From: Nymphalis io
Lineage: Eukaryota > Arthropoda > Insecta > Lepidoptera > Nymphalidae
Direction: 5' to 3'
Length of the DNA stretch: 64,000 nt
NCBI RefSeq assembly: GCF_905147045.1
Contig: NC_065904.1
Span: 10,912,001 to 10,976,000 of the forward strand
Shown: positions 21,952 through 32,690 of the stretch, in pieces
Layout: each line of letters starts with the position of its first letter
How positions within the stretch are numbered: position 1 is the stretch's first letter
Notes under the pieces: model-generated
The model's database searches: none
Told to the model about the DNA's origin: nothing
Seen by the model: only the letters and a program-made list of their open reading frames with translations
Position numbers and translations under genes: made by a program

Positions 21952-22984
21952 ATGTAAACAATATTTAATTTTAATATTAGAATATTTCCTTTTTTCCCTT
22001 AATTCTTAAAAGGGTATATACCCTTTTAACACATGCTTTAGAAAAATAGTACAAGAGTCGATAAGTTTATTGAAGTGTAAGTAATTTTTAATAAATATAA
22101 ATTGATTTTTGTTTCAATATTTTATAAAGTTATCAAGTGACATTCTTTGAAATAATTAATTATATTTTTTAACTGCATATAAGTTCTTCGAATCAAACGT
22201 GTATTTTGTTTAATCAGCAATGTTTTCATCAGAAATGAATTCTCGGAAGCGAGATATTTAATATAGATATGAGTTTTACAATGAAAATTAGTTTCTCTTT
22301 GTTTGGAAAAAAACATGAGTTCATTTATTATCCTAATTGATGTAGATACGGTGCTCAAATTTAATGAACAAAGAGAAAGTTACTAAATAAATTTTGATAA
22401 GGTTTAACCCGGTTCCTCCCCCAATGGAGTTTGGGTACATTTCAGAAGGAAAAAAAAGAAAAAATAACAATATGATATGATACAACTATATTATAATTTA
22501 AAAGAACAAGCCTTTGAAAACAGAATATTCACTTTGTTCGATATAACAAATGCGTAAATAATCTATTCAAGAAATTATTATAAACGCTCATCACAGAAAG
22601 TAGGTAAGTTCAATTTCAAAAGGCAATTGCGTCATATCGAACAAAAGCCCTTATGTAGGCCAAGATTTGATCTATTTTATACAATTATCATTAAATTATG
22701 CATCATTAATGCATACTTTCAATAATTCCACTTATCGTGTTATAAGTTCCGTACACCCCATATAATAATTAATCATTCAATCATTTTTATTTCTTATTAT
22801 TGAGGTTGCAAAGCTTATTATCGACTAGCATATATTTGTATTTATTATATGGTTGCCGACCGTAAATAAAACAATTCAAGGATGAATCCATGACCCTTTT
22901 ACCTTATTGCGTTTTATTCAACTGTTCAAATATTTGGTGTATTTGTATTTTTCTTATATATTATTATAATACGTATTTGTTTAT
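21952..22984. other. No gene; holds a 24-bp palindrome
   Basis: AT-rich. The perfect palindrome at 22006-22029 is listed separately. Confidence 0.55.
22006..22029. repeat. Perfect 24-bp palindrome
   Basis: 'ttaaaagggtat' is followed without a loop by its exact reverse complement. Confidence 0.95.
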
Positions 22985-23285
22985 GTAATACTAGCACTTT
23001 ACCCGTGGCTTCCTCGCGTCATGAATCAGAATTGCAAAATGACCAATTTTCATAGCTCTCACTTAAAAATTTAAGGATTTTCATATCAAACTTTAACCCC
23101 CTTTATTTCACTACATTAGTGGTTACATTTTCAAAAATTCTTCCTTTGTGCTAACCTACTATGTAAAATTTTTTTTATAATGCTAGCTCCAATAGTTTGG
23201 GCTGTATATTCTTATATATATTCATAAACGTACAAACAGACAGTGTTTTTTATAAAGTCATTATCAGACTATGAAATAAAAAATA
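22985..23285 (+). repeat. GC-ended dispersed repeat, related terminus to F
   Basis: Starts 'actagcactttacccgtggc', resembling the reverse complement of the GC-rich terminus at 57260-57290, and ends near 'cgtacaaacagacagtg'. The body does not align to F by eye. A second Helitron-like family is possible. Confidence 0.35.
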
Positions 23286-23435
23286 AAATATATCAAAAAG
23301 TAGTGCTAAAATTTTCTCTAATCAGAAATGCTTAATGTACTTAAACGATATTAAACTACAAAGAAACTATGTATTCAGTACTAGTAGAGGCCACTTACTA
23401 AGGTGTAGTGGCTCTTTGCCTTAGTAGCTAGTAAG

Positions 23436-24365
23436 TTGCAAATAGCTCTTTTTGCACTCTTTCTTTTGCATATCAATGATATGCTCTCCCTTGGGAACAT
23501 ACATTGCTATGCAGATGATAGTACAGTGCATGGTGGATACCACGGACGCGCAGTGGCTGGGCGGGCGGAAACTGAGGAGAGGCGGGAGAATCTTGTCATT
23601 GAACTCGATAGGACGTTAGATCTCATCGCCAAATGGGGCTCTGATAATCTTGTTGAGTTTAATGCCAAGAAAACACAGGTATGCGCTCTCACGGCGAAAA
23701 AGTCAACATTTTCCCCTCTTCCCTCCCTCTGCGGTACTCCGCTGGTGATGCAAAGCAAAATCGCCATGCTGGGGATTGACGTTCGCTGCGACCTTAGTCC
23801 AAGGGATTACATCGAGGCTGTTATAAAAACAGCTTCACGGAAACTCGGAGTTCTGAACAAGGTGCGGCGCTTTTTCACGCCACAACAACTGTGCCTGCTG
23901 TACAAAACACAGGTACGGTCTTGCGTGGAATATTGCTCGCACCTTTGGGATGGCTCCGCTAAGTACCTACTTGAGGCCTTGGACCGGTTGCAGCGACGTG
24001 CCGTACGCATTATTGGCGACGTAAAGGTCACAAACACCCTTGAACCTTTACAATTGCGTCGTGAGATAGCAGCACTGATCGCTTTCTATCGACTGTATCA
24101 CGGCGAGTGCTCTGAGGAATTATTCTCTCTAATTCCTGCTTCCCCCTTCCTTCTTAAGTCCACGCGAGCTGGTTCTCGATGTCACCGCCTAACTGTGACA
24201 TCAATTCCATCGCGAACAAAGAAATTTGGCAACTCCTTTCTTTGTCGCACTTCCAAAAAATGGAATTCCTTACCAGCTCACGTATTCCCCTCCTCTTACA
24301 ACCCGGGTTCCTTCAAACGAGGCGTGAAGAGGCATCTTGCGGGCCGGCAAGGCGAAGGCGGCTAG
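23436..24365 (+). pseudogene. LINE-L reverse transcriptase, C-terminal fragment
   Basis: A 309-codon open frame whose first seven codons are host flank. From LFLLHINDMLSLGNIHCYADD it reads as the RT palm (YADD at residues 25-28), followed by the thumb and the long C-terminal region usual in Jockey/CR1-type elements (LYKTQVRSCVEYCSHLW, LDRLQRRAVRIIGD). It contains no internal stop, and about six residues differ from copy 2. RT motif A and the endonuclease are absent, so it cannot encode an active polymerase. The ATG at 23436 is accidental. Family placement is by motif recognition only. Confidence 0.9.
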
Positions 24366-24482
24366 TGCAGAACGTTTTTCCCGTCTGTACTGGCCGTCGT
24401 CGCGTTTGGACTCTACTACCGCTTACCATCAGGTGGAGTGGAGTCATTTGCCCTCCCGGCGATATATAAAAAAAAAAAAAAA
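23455..24482 (+). mobile_element. LINE-L copy 1, 5'-truncated
   Basis: Aligns to 26281-27308 with roughly fifteen substitutions by eye over about 1 kb. It begins inside the RT domain at 'cactctttctttt', retains the YADD active-site codons (23508-23519), and ends with the 3' UTR motif 'cttaccatcaggtgg' and a 15-base A-tail (24468-24482). Upstream ORF1, endonuclease and most of RT are missing. It abuts the 5' end of the SINE-D at 24483. A clear target-site duplication was not found. Confidence 0.93.
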
Positions 24483-24561
24483 GCTTGATCTAGTGGCTAG
24501 CTTCTTAGGTCGCTAATCCCGAGGTCCTGGATTGAAATTTCGTGTTGGACCAAAAAGTTAT
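24483..24561 (+). mobile_element. SINE-D head, left part of split SINE
   Basis: 'gatctagtggctagcttctt', 'cccgaggtcctggattgaaa' and 'ggaccaaaaagttatt' match D positions 1-80. Body and tail blocks of the same family reappear after LINE copy 2 at 27309. Confidence 0.78.
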
Positions 24562-24562
24562 T

Positions 24563-27190
24563 TTTGGACACTATTGGCTGCGTGTGGACCTGGTTCGTCA
24601 GAGCCGAGTCTACGTGTGCCTCTACAGATCCCACAATGGTGACTTGGAGACAAGCCGATTATTTGACCATCTTAGTCGGGTGGCAGATGCTGCGCAAGAG
24701 CAATTTCCTAACGCGGAATTGGTGTTTTTGGGGGATTTTAATGCTCACCACGAATCCTGGTTGAAATCCCTCAAAACTGACCATGCTGGAAGGACTGCTC
24801 ATGCTTTTGCTCTCACACATGACTTGACCTAACTGGTTGATCAGCCCACCAGGATCCCAGACATTGATGGGCAAGCACCTTCTCTACTGGACCTTTTGCT
24901 GACTTCTCACCCGGTGGAATATCAGGTTGTGGTTCAGGCTCCTCTTGGCTCTTCGGATCACAGCCTTATTTCTACCAGAGTGCCACAGGCCAAGCTGCCG
25001 CCACTACCGGTACGCAAACGTCGCGTTTGGCACTATAAGTCGGCGGATTGGGACGGTATGCGCGATTACTATGCGTCGGTCCCTTGGAAGGAACGTTGCT
25101 TCAGTGGGAATGACCCGACAGCTAGTGCCGCTGCTGTTGCTGGCGAGATCATGCTGGGAATGGAATACTACATTCCTAGCTCTGATCTCGTCAGTAGGAG
25201 TACGCGTAACCGTTGGTTCACTCGTGAATGTGCCGATGCTGTATCAGCTAAGCAGGCGGCATATCGCAAGTGGATCAACGGCTGCATTAGCGGGGCATCT
25301 AACATTGACTCACTGAAAGCAAACTATAATAAAAATTCCAAGTCCTGTAGAAAGGCATACACGAGAGCGGATGCACAGCGCATTGTACAGATTGGTCATG
25401 ACCTTGTTTCGCATCCTAGGGGCTCCCGTAGCTTCTGGCGTCTGACCAAGTCTGTGCAAAACAATTTCTGCCAACCTTCGCTGCCACCGCTCAGAAATCC
25501 GGACGGATCGCTAGCTCACAGTCCGCAAGAGCAAGCTGATCTCCTGGCTAAACTCTTTGCCGACAATTCCGTCATCGATGATTGTAGTGCACTGCCACCT
25601 ACAATACCTGCATGTGGCCATACGATGCCTGACATTAAAATCAGGCAACGTGATGTGCGTGCGGAGCTGCAATCACTTGATGTACGGAAAGCTAGCGGTC
25701 CCGATGGAATACCAGCCATAGTGCTGAAGAAGTGCGCAGCGGAGCTGTCTCCTGTGTTAACGCGCCTGTTCCAACTTTCTCTCTCTTCGGGAAGTGTGCC
25801 GGAGGCTTGGAGAAGAGCTAATGTGCAAGCGGTTCCCAAAAAAGGGGATCGGTCTGACCCGGCAAATTATCGGCCAATAGCTATCACCTTAGTACTTTGT
25901 AAGGTGATGGAATGGATTTTAAACAACCAACTGATCCATTACCTAGAAGATCACTCTTTAATTAATGATCGTCAATACGGGTTTCGACCAAAACGGTCCA
26001 CAGGTGATCTTCTAGCGTACGTAACGCACCTCTGGGGTGAAGCTATCGACAAGCATGGAGAATCGTTGGTTGTCAGCCTCAATATCTCCAAGGCTTTCGA
26101 CAGGGTCTGACACAGAAGTCTTCTCTCCAAGCTGCCGGCATATGGTCTGCCTGCTCAGCTATGCACCTGGATTGCCAGCTTCCTACACAAGCGTAGCCTT
26201 CGTGTTTTAGTAGATGGTTGCGCTTCACAATTCTATGTAGTGAATGCTGGGGTCCCCCAGGGATCTGTGCTATCTCCCACACTCTTTCTTTTGCATATCA
26301 ATGATATGCTCTCTCTTGGGAACATACATTGCTATGCAGACGATAGTACAGTGCATGGTGGATACCACGGACGCGCAGTGGCTGGGCGGGCGGAAACTGA
26401 GGAGAGGCGGGAGAATCTTGTCATTGAACTCGATAGGACGTTAGAGCTCATCGCCAAATGGGGCTCTGATAATCTTGTTGAGTTTAATGCCAAGAAAACA
26501 CAGGTATGCGCTCTCACGGCGAAAAAGTCAACACTTTCCCCTCTTCCCTCCCTCTGTGGTACTCCGCTGGTGATGCAAAGCAAAATCGCCATGCTGGGGA
26601 TTGACGTTCGCTGCGACCTTAGTCCAAGGGATTACATCGAGGCTGTTATAAAAACAGTTTCACGGAAACTCGAAGTTCTGAACAAGGTGCGGCGCTTTTT
26701 CACGCCACAACAACTGTGCCTGCTGTACAAAACACAGGTACGGTCTTGCGTGGAATATTGCTCGCACCTTTGGGATGGCTCCGCTAAGTACCTACTTGAG
26801 GCCTTGGACCGGTTGCAGCGACGTGCCGTACGCATTATTGGCGACGTAAAGGTCACAAACACCCTTGAACCTTTACAATTGCGTCGTGAGATAGCAGCAC
26901 TGAGCGCTTTCTATCGACTGTATCACGGCGAGTGCTCTGTGGAATTATTCTCTCTAATTCCTGCTTCCCCCTTCCTTCTTAAGTCCACGCGAGCTGGTTC
27001 TCGATGTCACCGCCTAACTGTGACATCAATTCCATCGCGAACAAAGAAATTTGGCAACTCCTTTCTTTGTCGCACTTCCAAAAAATGGAATTCCTTACCA
27101 GCTCACGTGTTCCCCTCCTCTTACAACCCGGGTTCCTTCAAACGAGGCGTGAAGAGGCATCTTGCGGGCCGGCAAGGCGAAGGCGGCTAG
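24563..27190 (+). pseudogene. LINE-L ORF2 (endonuclease-RT), two stops and motif A change
   Basis: In life this protein nicks target DNA and reverse-transcribes its own RNA. The frame begins in the endonuclease/exonuclease/phosphatase domain: FLGDFNAHHESW holds the catalytic Asp and Asn, and GSSDHSLIS the terminal Asp-His. A linker is followed by RT: KASGPDGIPAIVLKK, PKKGDRSDPANYRPI, DRQYGFRPKRST, then NISKAFDRV where family members have DISKAFD (Asn codon 26081-26083). After that come NAGVPQGSVLSPTLFLL and YADD (26333-26344). Stops interrupt the frame at 24830 (TAA, where Gln is usual before LVDQPT) and 26108 (TGA, where Trp is usual). All three changes fit C-to-T or G-to-A transitions. There is no frameshift. 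Confidence 0.92.
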
Positions 27191-27308
27191 TGCAGAACGT
27201 TTTCCCCGTCTGTACTGGCCGTCGTCGCGTTTGGACTCTACTACCACTTACCAACAGGTGGAGTAGAGTCATTTGCCCTCCCGGCGAATATACAAAAAAA
27301 AAAAAAAA
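24563..27308 (+). mobile_element. LINE-L copy 2, near-complete ORF2, 5'-truncated
   Basis: A 2.75-kb non-LTR retrotransposon copy. One reading frame runs from mid-endonuclease to a TAG at 27188-27190. It is followed by a 105-bp 3' UTR with a CTTACC..AGGTGG stem-loop and a 15-base A-tail (27294-27308). ORF1 and the N-terminal half of the endonuclease are missing. It lies inside a SINE-D. The junctions show that about 60-70 bases of SINE between the two flanks were lost, so integration was not a clean duplication. Domain order and residues indicate the Jockey/CR1 group; the exact clade is unresolved. Confidence 0.94.
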
Positions 27309-27480
27309 CATTGGCCGATATCGGTTGACACTCCTACTACAGGTGCTCCGAATGCACGTGAAGACTGTCCTGCATTTCAACTCTTTCCAGTCCTGTTTGC
27401 TGTTCCATCGGACTATCAGAATTAGAGAAAAGTGTATTTGTGATTGCAAAAACACGTGTGCAATATAATATGTCCATTGA
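27309..27480 (+). mobile_element. SINE-D tail, right part of split SINE
   Basis: 'gctccgaatgcacgtgaaga', 'aactctttccagtcctg', 'catcggactatcagaattag' and 'gtgcaatataatatgtcc' follow the D body and tail order. Together with 24483-24561 it makes one SINE minus about 60-70 bases. Confidence 0.8.
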
Positions 27481-27734
27481 AATGACTGCTGTTCCTGTTC
27501 AAGCCAGTAGAAAATTTTAAAGTTTGTATGTCCGTATATTCTCGGTAGTATTTTGGACTAAAAAGTAAGCCCTTGTGCCCTAACTCAGAGTCCATCGTAT
27601 CGAAGTAACTTTCCGATTGATTATTAGATTAGATTATTATTATTATATTATATTAGAACCTGTGCGTTGTAAAGTCTCCTACGCAGTTTGCTAGCTCTTC
27701 ATATTATTTAACTGTGTAAAATTCGTTAAATATC
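27481..27734. other. No recognisable feature
   Basis: AT-rich; a TTA-rich run lies near 27624-27650. Confidence 0.5.
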
Positions 27735-27860
27735 TTTACACTGACTTACACTTCAAACCACCTACATACACCAAGTATTGCTTTTTAGGGGTAGAATATA
27801 TTATGAGTGAGTGGTACCTAAATAGACGAACTTACACTAAGCCCTACCACCAAGTTATAG
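27735..27860 (-). mobile_element. Repeat B (-), 5' half, diverged
   Basis: 'acactgacttacacttcaaa', 'agtattgctttt', 'gtagaatatattatgagtg' and 'actaagccctaccacca' follow B in reverse. Confidence 0.68.
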
Positions 27861-27904
27861 ACAAGATCAATATACTAATAAACTAAATAGGTAATGAAAT
27901 CATT

Positions 27905-28072
27905 TCATGATTAATGACTTTACTTATAAATGTTACTTAGCGGCTGTTTAGTTAAACATTGATTTATCTTTTTCTGCCATTATTGATTTCCCATTCGAAT
28001 GAAGAAGACACAGCATTGTTTTACTTATCACCTGCTTAACAATATTTATAAGTGAGGCTGTAAATGATGAAA
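27905..28072 (+). repeat. Repeat G copy 3, with inverted ends
   Basis: 'acttataaatgttacttagc' at the left end mirrors 'taacaatatttataagt' at the right end, an imperfect terminal inverted repeat of about 15 bases. Interior 'ctgccattattgattt' and 'cttatcacctgc' match copies 1 and 2. Confidence 0.6.
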
Positions 28073-28349
28073 CTTATTTACAAATGAAAATTATTTATTA
28101 TTTATCGTATTATACAATCGGAAATTGATTTATATGAAATGATAGTCAAATTAATTTTAAATAATGGAAATAAATACCGATGAAAAGGAAGCTCCATTAT
28201 TGGAATATGTAAAAGGAACAAGAGAATTTAATAATTATATGTAAAATGAATTGGTTTGTGAGCATTCGTTTAGCTTAGAATTAGTCTCCACACCAGAATT
28301 ATGATATATCTCGTAATTCAGTATCCACTTCCAGAGTTGGTCACTTTTT

Positions 28350-28515
28350 AGAGGCTTGGAGCGTATTCCATGCTGCTTCAGTACGTGGAACAGCATATAA
28401 CACGGATTCTTTTATACAGAGTACGTGATAAATTATGAACACAAGTGATGTAATAAATGAAAAAGTGCTGTCTGGTCTTAAATATTTGGTTAAGATCAAC
28501 GTGTTCTATCAACTA
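28350..28515 (-). mobile_element. SINE-A, old remnant
   Basis: 'gaggcttggagcgtattcca', 'gtgataaattatgaacacaa' and 'ggttaagatcaacgtgttct' are in SINE-A reverse order with many changes. Confidence 0.5.
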
Positions 28516-29218
28516 AAGCACATCGGATCAGTCATAATGACTTTATAATAAGATAAATATAACATATTAAAATGAATTACCGACTATGCACAAAAATCGC
28601 GCTCTGGGAAATACAACATAAGAAATTATTCTCCATATATCAATACTATTCAAGTATTAATTTTCATATAATATATAGACGGTTTATATATTTCAATTAA
28701 GCATATGGCACATTAATGTTCAGAGGAAAGCTGCGTTCGCATGTTAATGTAACATAAAAATATATTTTAGGGTATTTGGGTTATTATTTAACGTGCCTAA
28801 AAACATAATTAATAATTTAAAATTTTAATAATTTCGATCTTTTGAATAATCAATGCCCAACGATTATAATCGGGGGTCGACTGAGGTCACAATTGTCTGT
28901 CAAAAGGTATGATGGTTTTAAATCAGCGACGGTTCCTAAGTAGTTTACTTTAATAGTCATTTGTACAAAAGCGAAAGTAGGATAGAAACAACATGAGTTG
29001 TTCATTCGATTTTCCATATAAATACCTGCATATAATATTCAATACAACTAATATCATTAAAAAGAATGTAACGGACCATAAAGAGGTAAAAAATTAAAAT
29101 GTTATTGTATAATGAAATTAAAAACGACACCTTCGCTATAGTATTCGGGAAAAGAAATTAAGCTAATATTTATATAAGTGACTGAAATTAGTATACACAA
29201 CAAAATAATAAAATAGCT
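28516..29218. other. No recognisable feature
   Basis: AT-rich, no family match. Confidence 0.55.
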
Positions 29219-29345
29219 TCCATTGAATCGTGTCCTCATGGAATGGTGGCAAGAATGCTAGCAGCATTTCTTCGTTGAATCTCAAACCCGATTATCTTGT
29301 GAGGATCGGGGTGAATGTGAATCTCCCCTCCTGCCACCTGGAAAG
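29219..29345. repeat. Repeat H copy 1
   Basis: 'ggaatggtggcaagaatgct' and 'agcagcatttc' are shared with 45836-45880. The block is GC-richer than its flanks. It may be a LINE fragment; orientation and family are unknown. Confidence 0.45.
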
Positions 29346-29539
29346 CAATAAGATTTGGTTTATAATATTAAAATATAAGTACAATTAATATTAAATTTTA
29401 TTCAAGTAGACTGTTACGTGGCTCTTTTGAATTGTCATTTAACAAGATTAATTGCGACTCATGAAGTTACAAACACTTGACAAAGTATATTATAGTATAT
29501 TAAAGTAAAACTAATATAGTATTTATAATATAATATTTT

Positions 29540-29836
29540 ACTGGTGGTAGGGCTTTGTGCAAGCTCGTCTAGGTAGGTACCACCCACTCAACAGATATTC
29601 TACCGCAAAACAGCAATACTTGATATTGTTGTGTTCCGGTTTGAAGGGTGAGTGAGCCAGTGTAATTACAGGCACAAGGGACATAAAATCTTAGTTCCCA
29701 AGATTGGTGGCGCATTGGCTATAAGCGATGGTTGACATTTCTTACAATGCCAATGTCTAAGGGCGTTTGGTGACCACTTACCATCAGGTGGCTCATATGT
29801 TCGTCCACCTTCCTATTCTATATAAAAAAAAAAAAA
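29540..29836 (+). mobile_element. Repeat B, full-length
   Basis: Nearly identical to the 19923 copy from 'actggtggtagggctttgtg' through 'ccacttaccatcaggtgg' to a 14-base A-tail. It looks recently inserted. Confidence 0.9.
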
Positions 29837-30087
29837 ACAAAAAAAAAGTAATAAGCAGATTATTTACTATTAAATATCGTATATATCTTGCATGAATATC
29901 TACCTAGTTGTTAAATTTATTATGGAATAAATAAATATGAAGTATTTATATTTAGTATTTATATTACTTTATATTTAGAATTGTTGTCTGTTATCTAAGT
30001 TCAATTCATAACTGGATGGTTAAATTTTCAGTGGTAGTTATGATTTTACGAAATCAAATCAAAATCAATATAGAAAAATGAAATTAA

Positions 30088-30135
30088 TTGAAAATCAATT
30101 AGTAAGTGTAACGTCACTTACTAATTGATTTTCAA
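30088..30135. repeat. Perfect hairpin: 21-bp arms, 6-nt loop
   Basis: Arm 1 is 30088-30108, loop 30109-30114 (taacgt), arm 2 30115-30135, exact reverse complements. Outside known repeats. Confidence 0.96.
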
Positions 30136-31821
30136 ATTAAAAACTACTAAAGTTTCGGAAAAATAAAAAAAGGACCTGAGATTTTTGGTCAGATTTTGTG
30201 ATTGTTTGTAAAATTTTAAATATAACAAGGAAATTACTAGAAGGATTATTTCATTCATTTAACTTTCTAATTGTTGAATAACCTCATGCAGACAGGCGTT
30301 CCTTTAAAAAAAAAAAACTATTTTGAAACAGAGCCGTTTTGAACGCTTTCTGGGACCCTGTTGTAAACTTGTAAAACCCACTGTTACAATCGATTGTCGT
30401 ACACATTGCCCACAAAAAAGACTATAGAGCCGAGTAACTGGAGTAATTTATCATTGGAATAATCAAAAGTATATAGTATAATTTGAATATTAATCGTCTT
30501 CATATAAGCTTTAAATTTATCATTTATCAGATCGCAAATGTCTCTTAAATTCCCGTCCTAGAGGTCTTTGTCCAGCTGTGGCATATTTACTGGCTATTAA
30601 AACTTTGAGGTTAAGCATTTAAATATATAAGCAAAAATGCTATAAATATAAAGTACACAATACCCTTTTGTAACGATACCGTCGCGTTTCACAGCCCACT
30701 TCCGTCAAACATCTCACGATTCTCGAAAATTCATTGTCATATTACGAATAACGCATCATTTTTGTTATGAAAACATACGATGAATATTTCGTTATACAAA
30801 CGCTACGATTATTCCTGGTAAATTGTTAATAACTGTAATAAGTTGTGACTGATATTATTTTATACTTTTTAAATAATTGTATAATTTAATTCATGCTATA
30901 TTTTAAAAAGGACTTAATTGATTATAATTGTTTATATATATTTTATATACCTTGATGCATGTAGCTTTTAATTTATATTTCCAATTGGTATAAAATTAAT
31001 CAAGTACTTATCTGTTATAATCACTAAATTATGTTGAAACAGTATATTTTGTATTTTTTTCTACTTAAGATAAACAAGAATTTTTTAGTTCTAGAAACCA
31101 TATTAATATCAAAATTCAAAATACTTTTTTTTTAAACAATTCAAAATTATTACTATAATTGAAACAAACTATTTAGTAATAATTCTTTTTTATGAATTAT
31201 AAACGCCACGATAAAATTCTATGTTTTTTCAAGCTTAACACGAGAATTAGCAATTAAAATAACATAAAATATTGATTCAACATAATTATGCTTAGAACAT
31301 ATTACGCATTCGTAAAAAAATATAAAACATATAAAAAATGCGCACTTATTTTATTTTCCGAAATAAACATTATTATTTTTACTTATTTTATGTAGAAGCT
31401 ATATATGAAGAGAGACAAGCAAATGTGCCATATAATGGTCAGACGTTACCTTCGTCAATATACATCGGCACTGCAAGAAATATAAATCACTAACAATCTT
31501 CCAACTCCGTTAAGGCGCAGCTAATCTTGTGATTTAAGATCTGACTTACTCAACTTGTACCCTATCCCAAGCGAAGGAGAAGTAAAGATAAACAAACCTT
31601 AGATTTACATATTCCATGCGATTTGCTAATTGCTCTGCTATATTATGCACTGAAACAGTTCTTGATGATATAATACCTCAATTCATAATAATAAAGTTTT
31701 ATATAAACTTAAATTTTATTCCAAAATTCCGATAATAATTTTGGCGACATTCAAAATGGCATTTTTTCGCGAATCCATAATAAAAGTTATAGATTATTCA
31801 AGATTGCGTCAAATCAATGTC
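30136..31821. other. No gene; possible old repeat-B remnant near 31420-31510
   Basis: Very AT-rich. 'atcggcactgcaagaaatat' and 'aaatcactaacaatctt' at 31466-31503 vaguely follow repeat B in reverse. Too weak to call separately. Confidence 0.4.
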
Positions 31822-32056
31822 ATGATCGTGGGTTCAAACCCGGGCAAGCACCACTGAATTTTCCTGTGCTTAATTTGTGTTAATAAAATTAATCTCGTGT
31901 TGACAGTGAAAGAAAACATCGTGATGAAACCAGCATGTGTCTAATTTCATTGAAATTCTGCCACATGTGTATTCCACCAATTGGAGCAGCGTGGTGGAAT
32001 AAGATCCAAAGCTTCTCCTCGTTTGTGAATATATTAATGGCTGTGACTGTTACCGA
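31822..32056 (+). mobile_element. SINE-A lacking the first head bases
   Basis: Starts at 'atgatcgtgggttcaaaccc' (B box), continues through 'gcaagcaccactgaatt' and 'gagcagcgtggtggaata'. It lacks the 'gggagaggaggcc' block before 'ctgtgactgttac'. Confidence 0.8.
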
Positions 32057-32559
32057 ATAAAAAGAAAAACTGCAAGTTTCCATTAGTTATATAGAACAGT
32101 ATGTTTCGTCTAATTAGGTACGGTCATTTCGCCTTTGTCATTTTATTCTCAGAAAAATGCAGTTCGAACAAAACGAAATTGTGTCAAAGTCTTGTGACAG
32201 GGTTTCATTACCGATAAGTGGCGCATAATATTTTTTTTATTTATTTACACATGTTTTTGAACGATATTATGTATCAAGTATACGGCAGTTGCATGTGTTA
32301 TACTCTATAATTAACTAGCATGCAATATTAAAACTAATATATTTATGACACTTTAACCATAATAGCAAAAGCAGTGAGCAAAAAAATCATAAATGTTCAC
32401 CATTAGAACGAAGATTTTTACTTCGTATAACTATTTATAATTCCATTGATAAAAACATTCCACACATATCGCTATAATAATTATTGTTAAATATATTTAT
32501 AATGTAGGTATTATTTATCTTTTTTTTATAAAATTAAAGTTCTGTAACAATTTGTAAAG
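32057..32559. other. No recognisable feature
   Basis: AT-rich, no family match. Confidence 0.55.
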
Positions 32560-32690
32560 GTCTTACTACTGGGAAAAGGCCACCTGTCTTCTTGGGGAGA
32601 AGGTTTGAAGATTATTCCACCAATGTGCCTCATTGCGGGTTGATGGATACATACATAAGGCAGAATTTTAGTTCGAACATTTGACCTGAC
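32560..32690 (-). mobile_element. SINE-A 3' half, diverged
   Basis: 'tactactgggaaaaggccac', 'ggggagaaggtttgaagatt', 'attccaccaatgtgcc' and 'gcgggttgatgga' are in SINE-A reverse order; the head is missing. Confidence 0.65.

Noticed and set aside
24542..24562. ATG at 24542 as the natural LINE start
   Set aside because: Those codons are SINE-D sequence. The LINE is truncated within its endonuclease and the ATG is fortuitous.
23507..27455. Minus-strand frames of 76-107 residues across both LINE copies
   Set aside because: They mirror the GC-richer plus-strand RT frame and repeat at equivalent positions in both copies.
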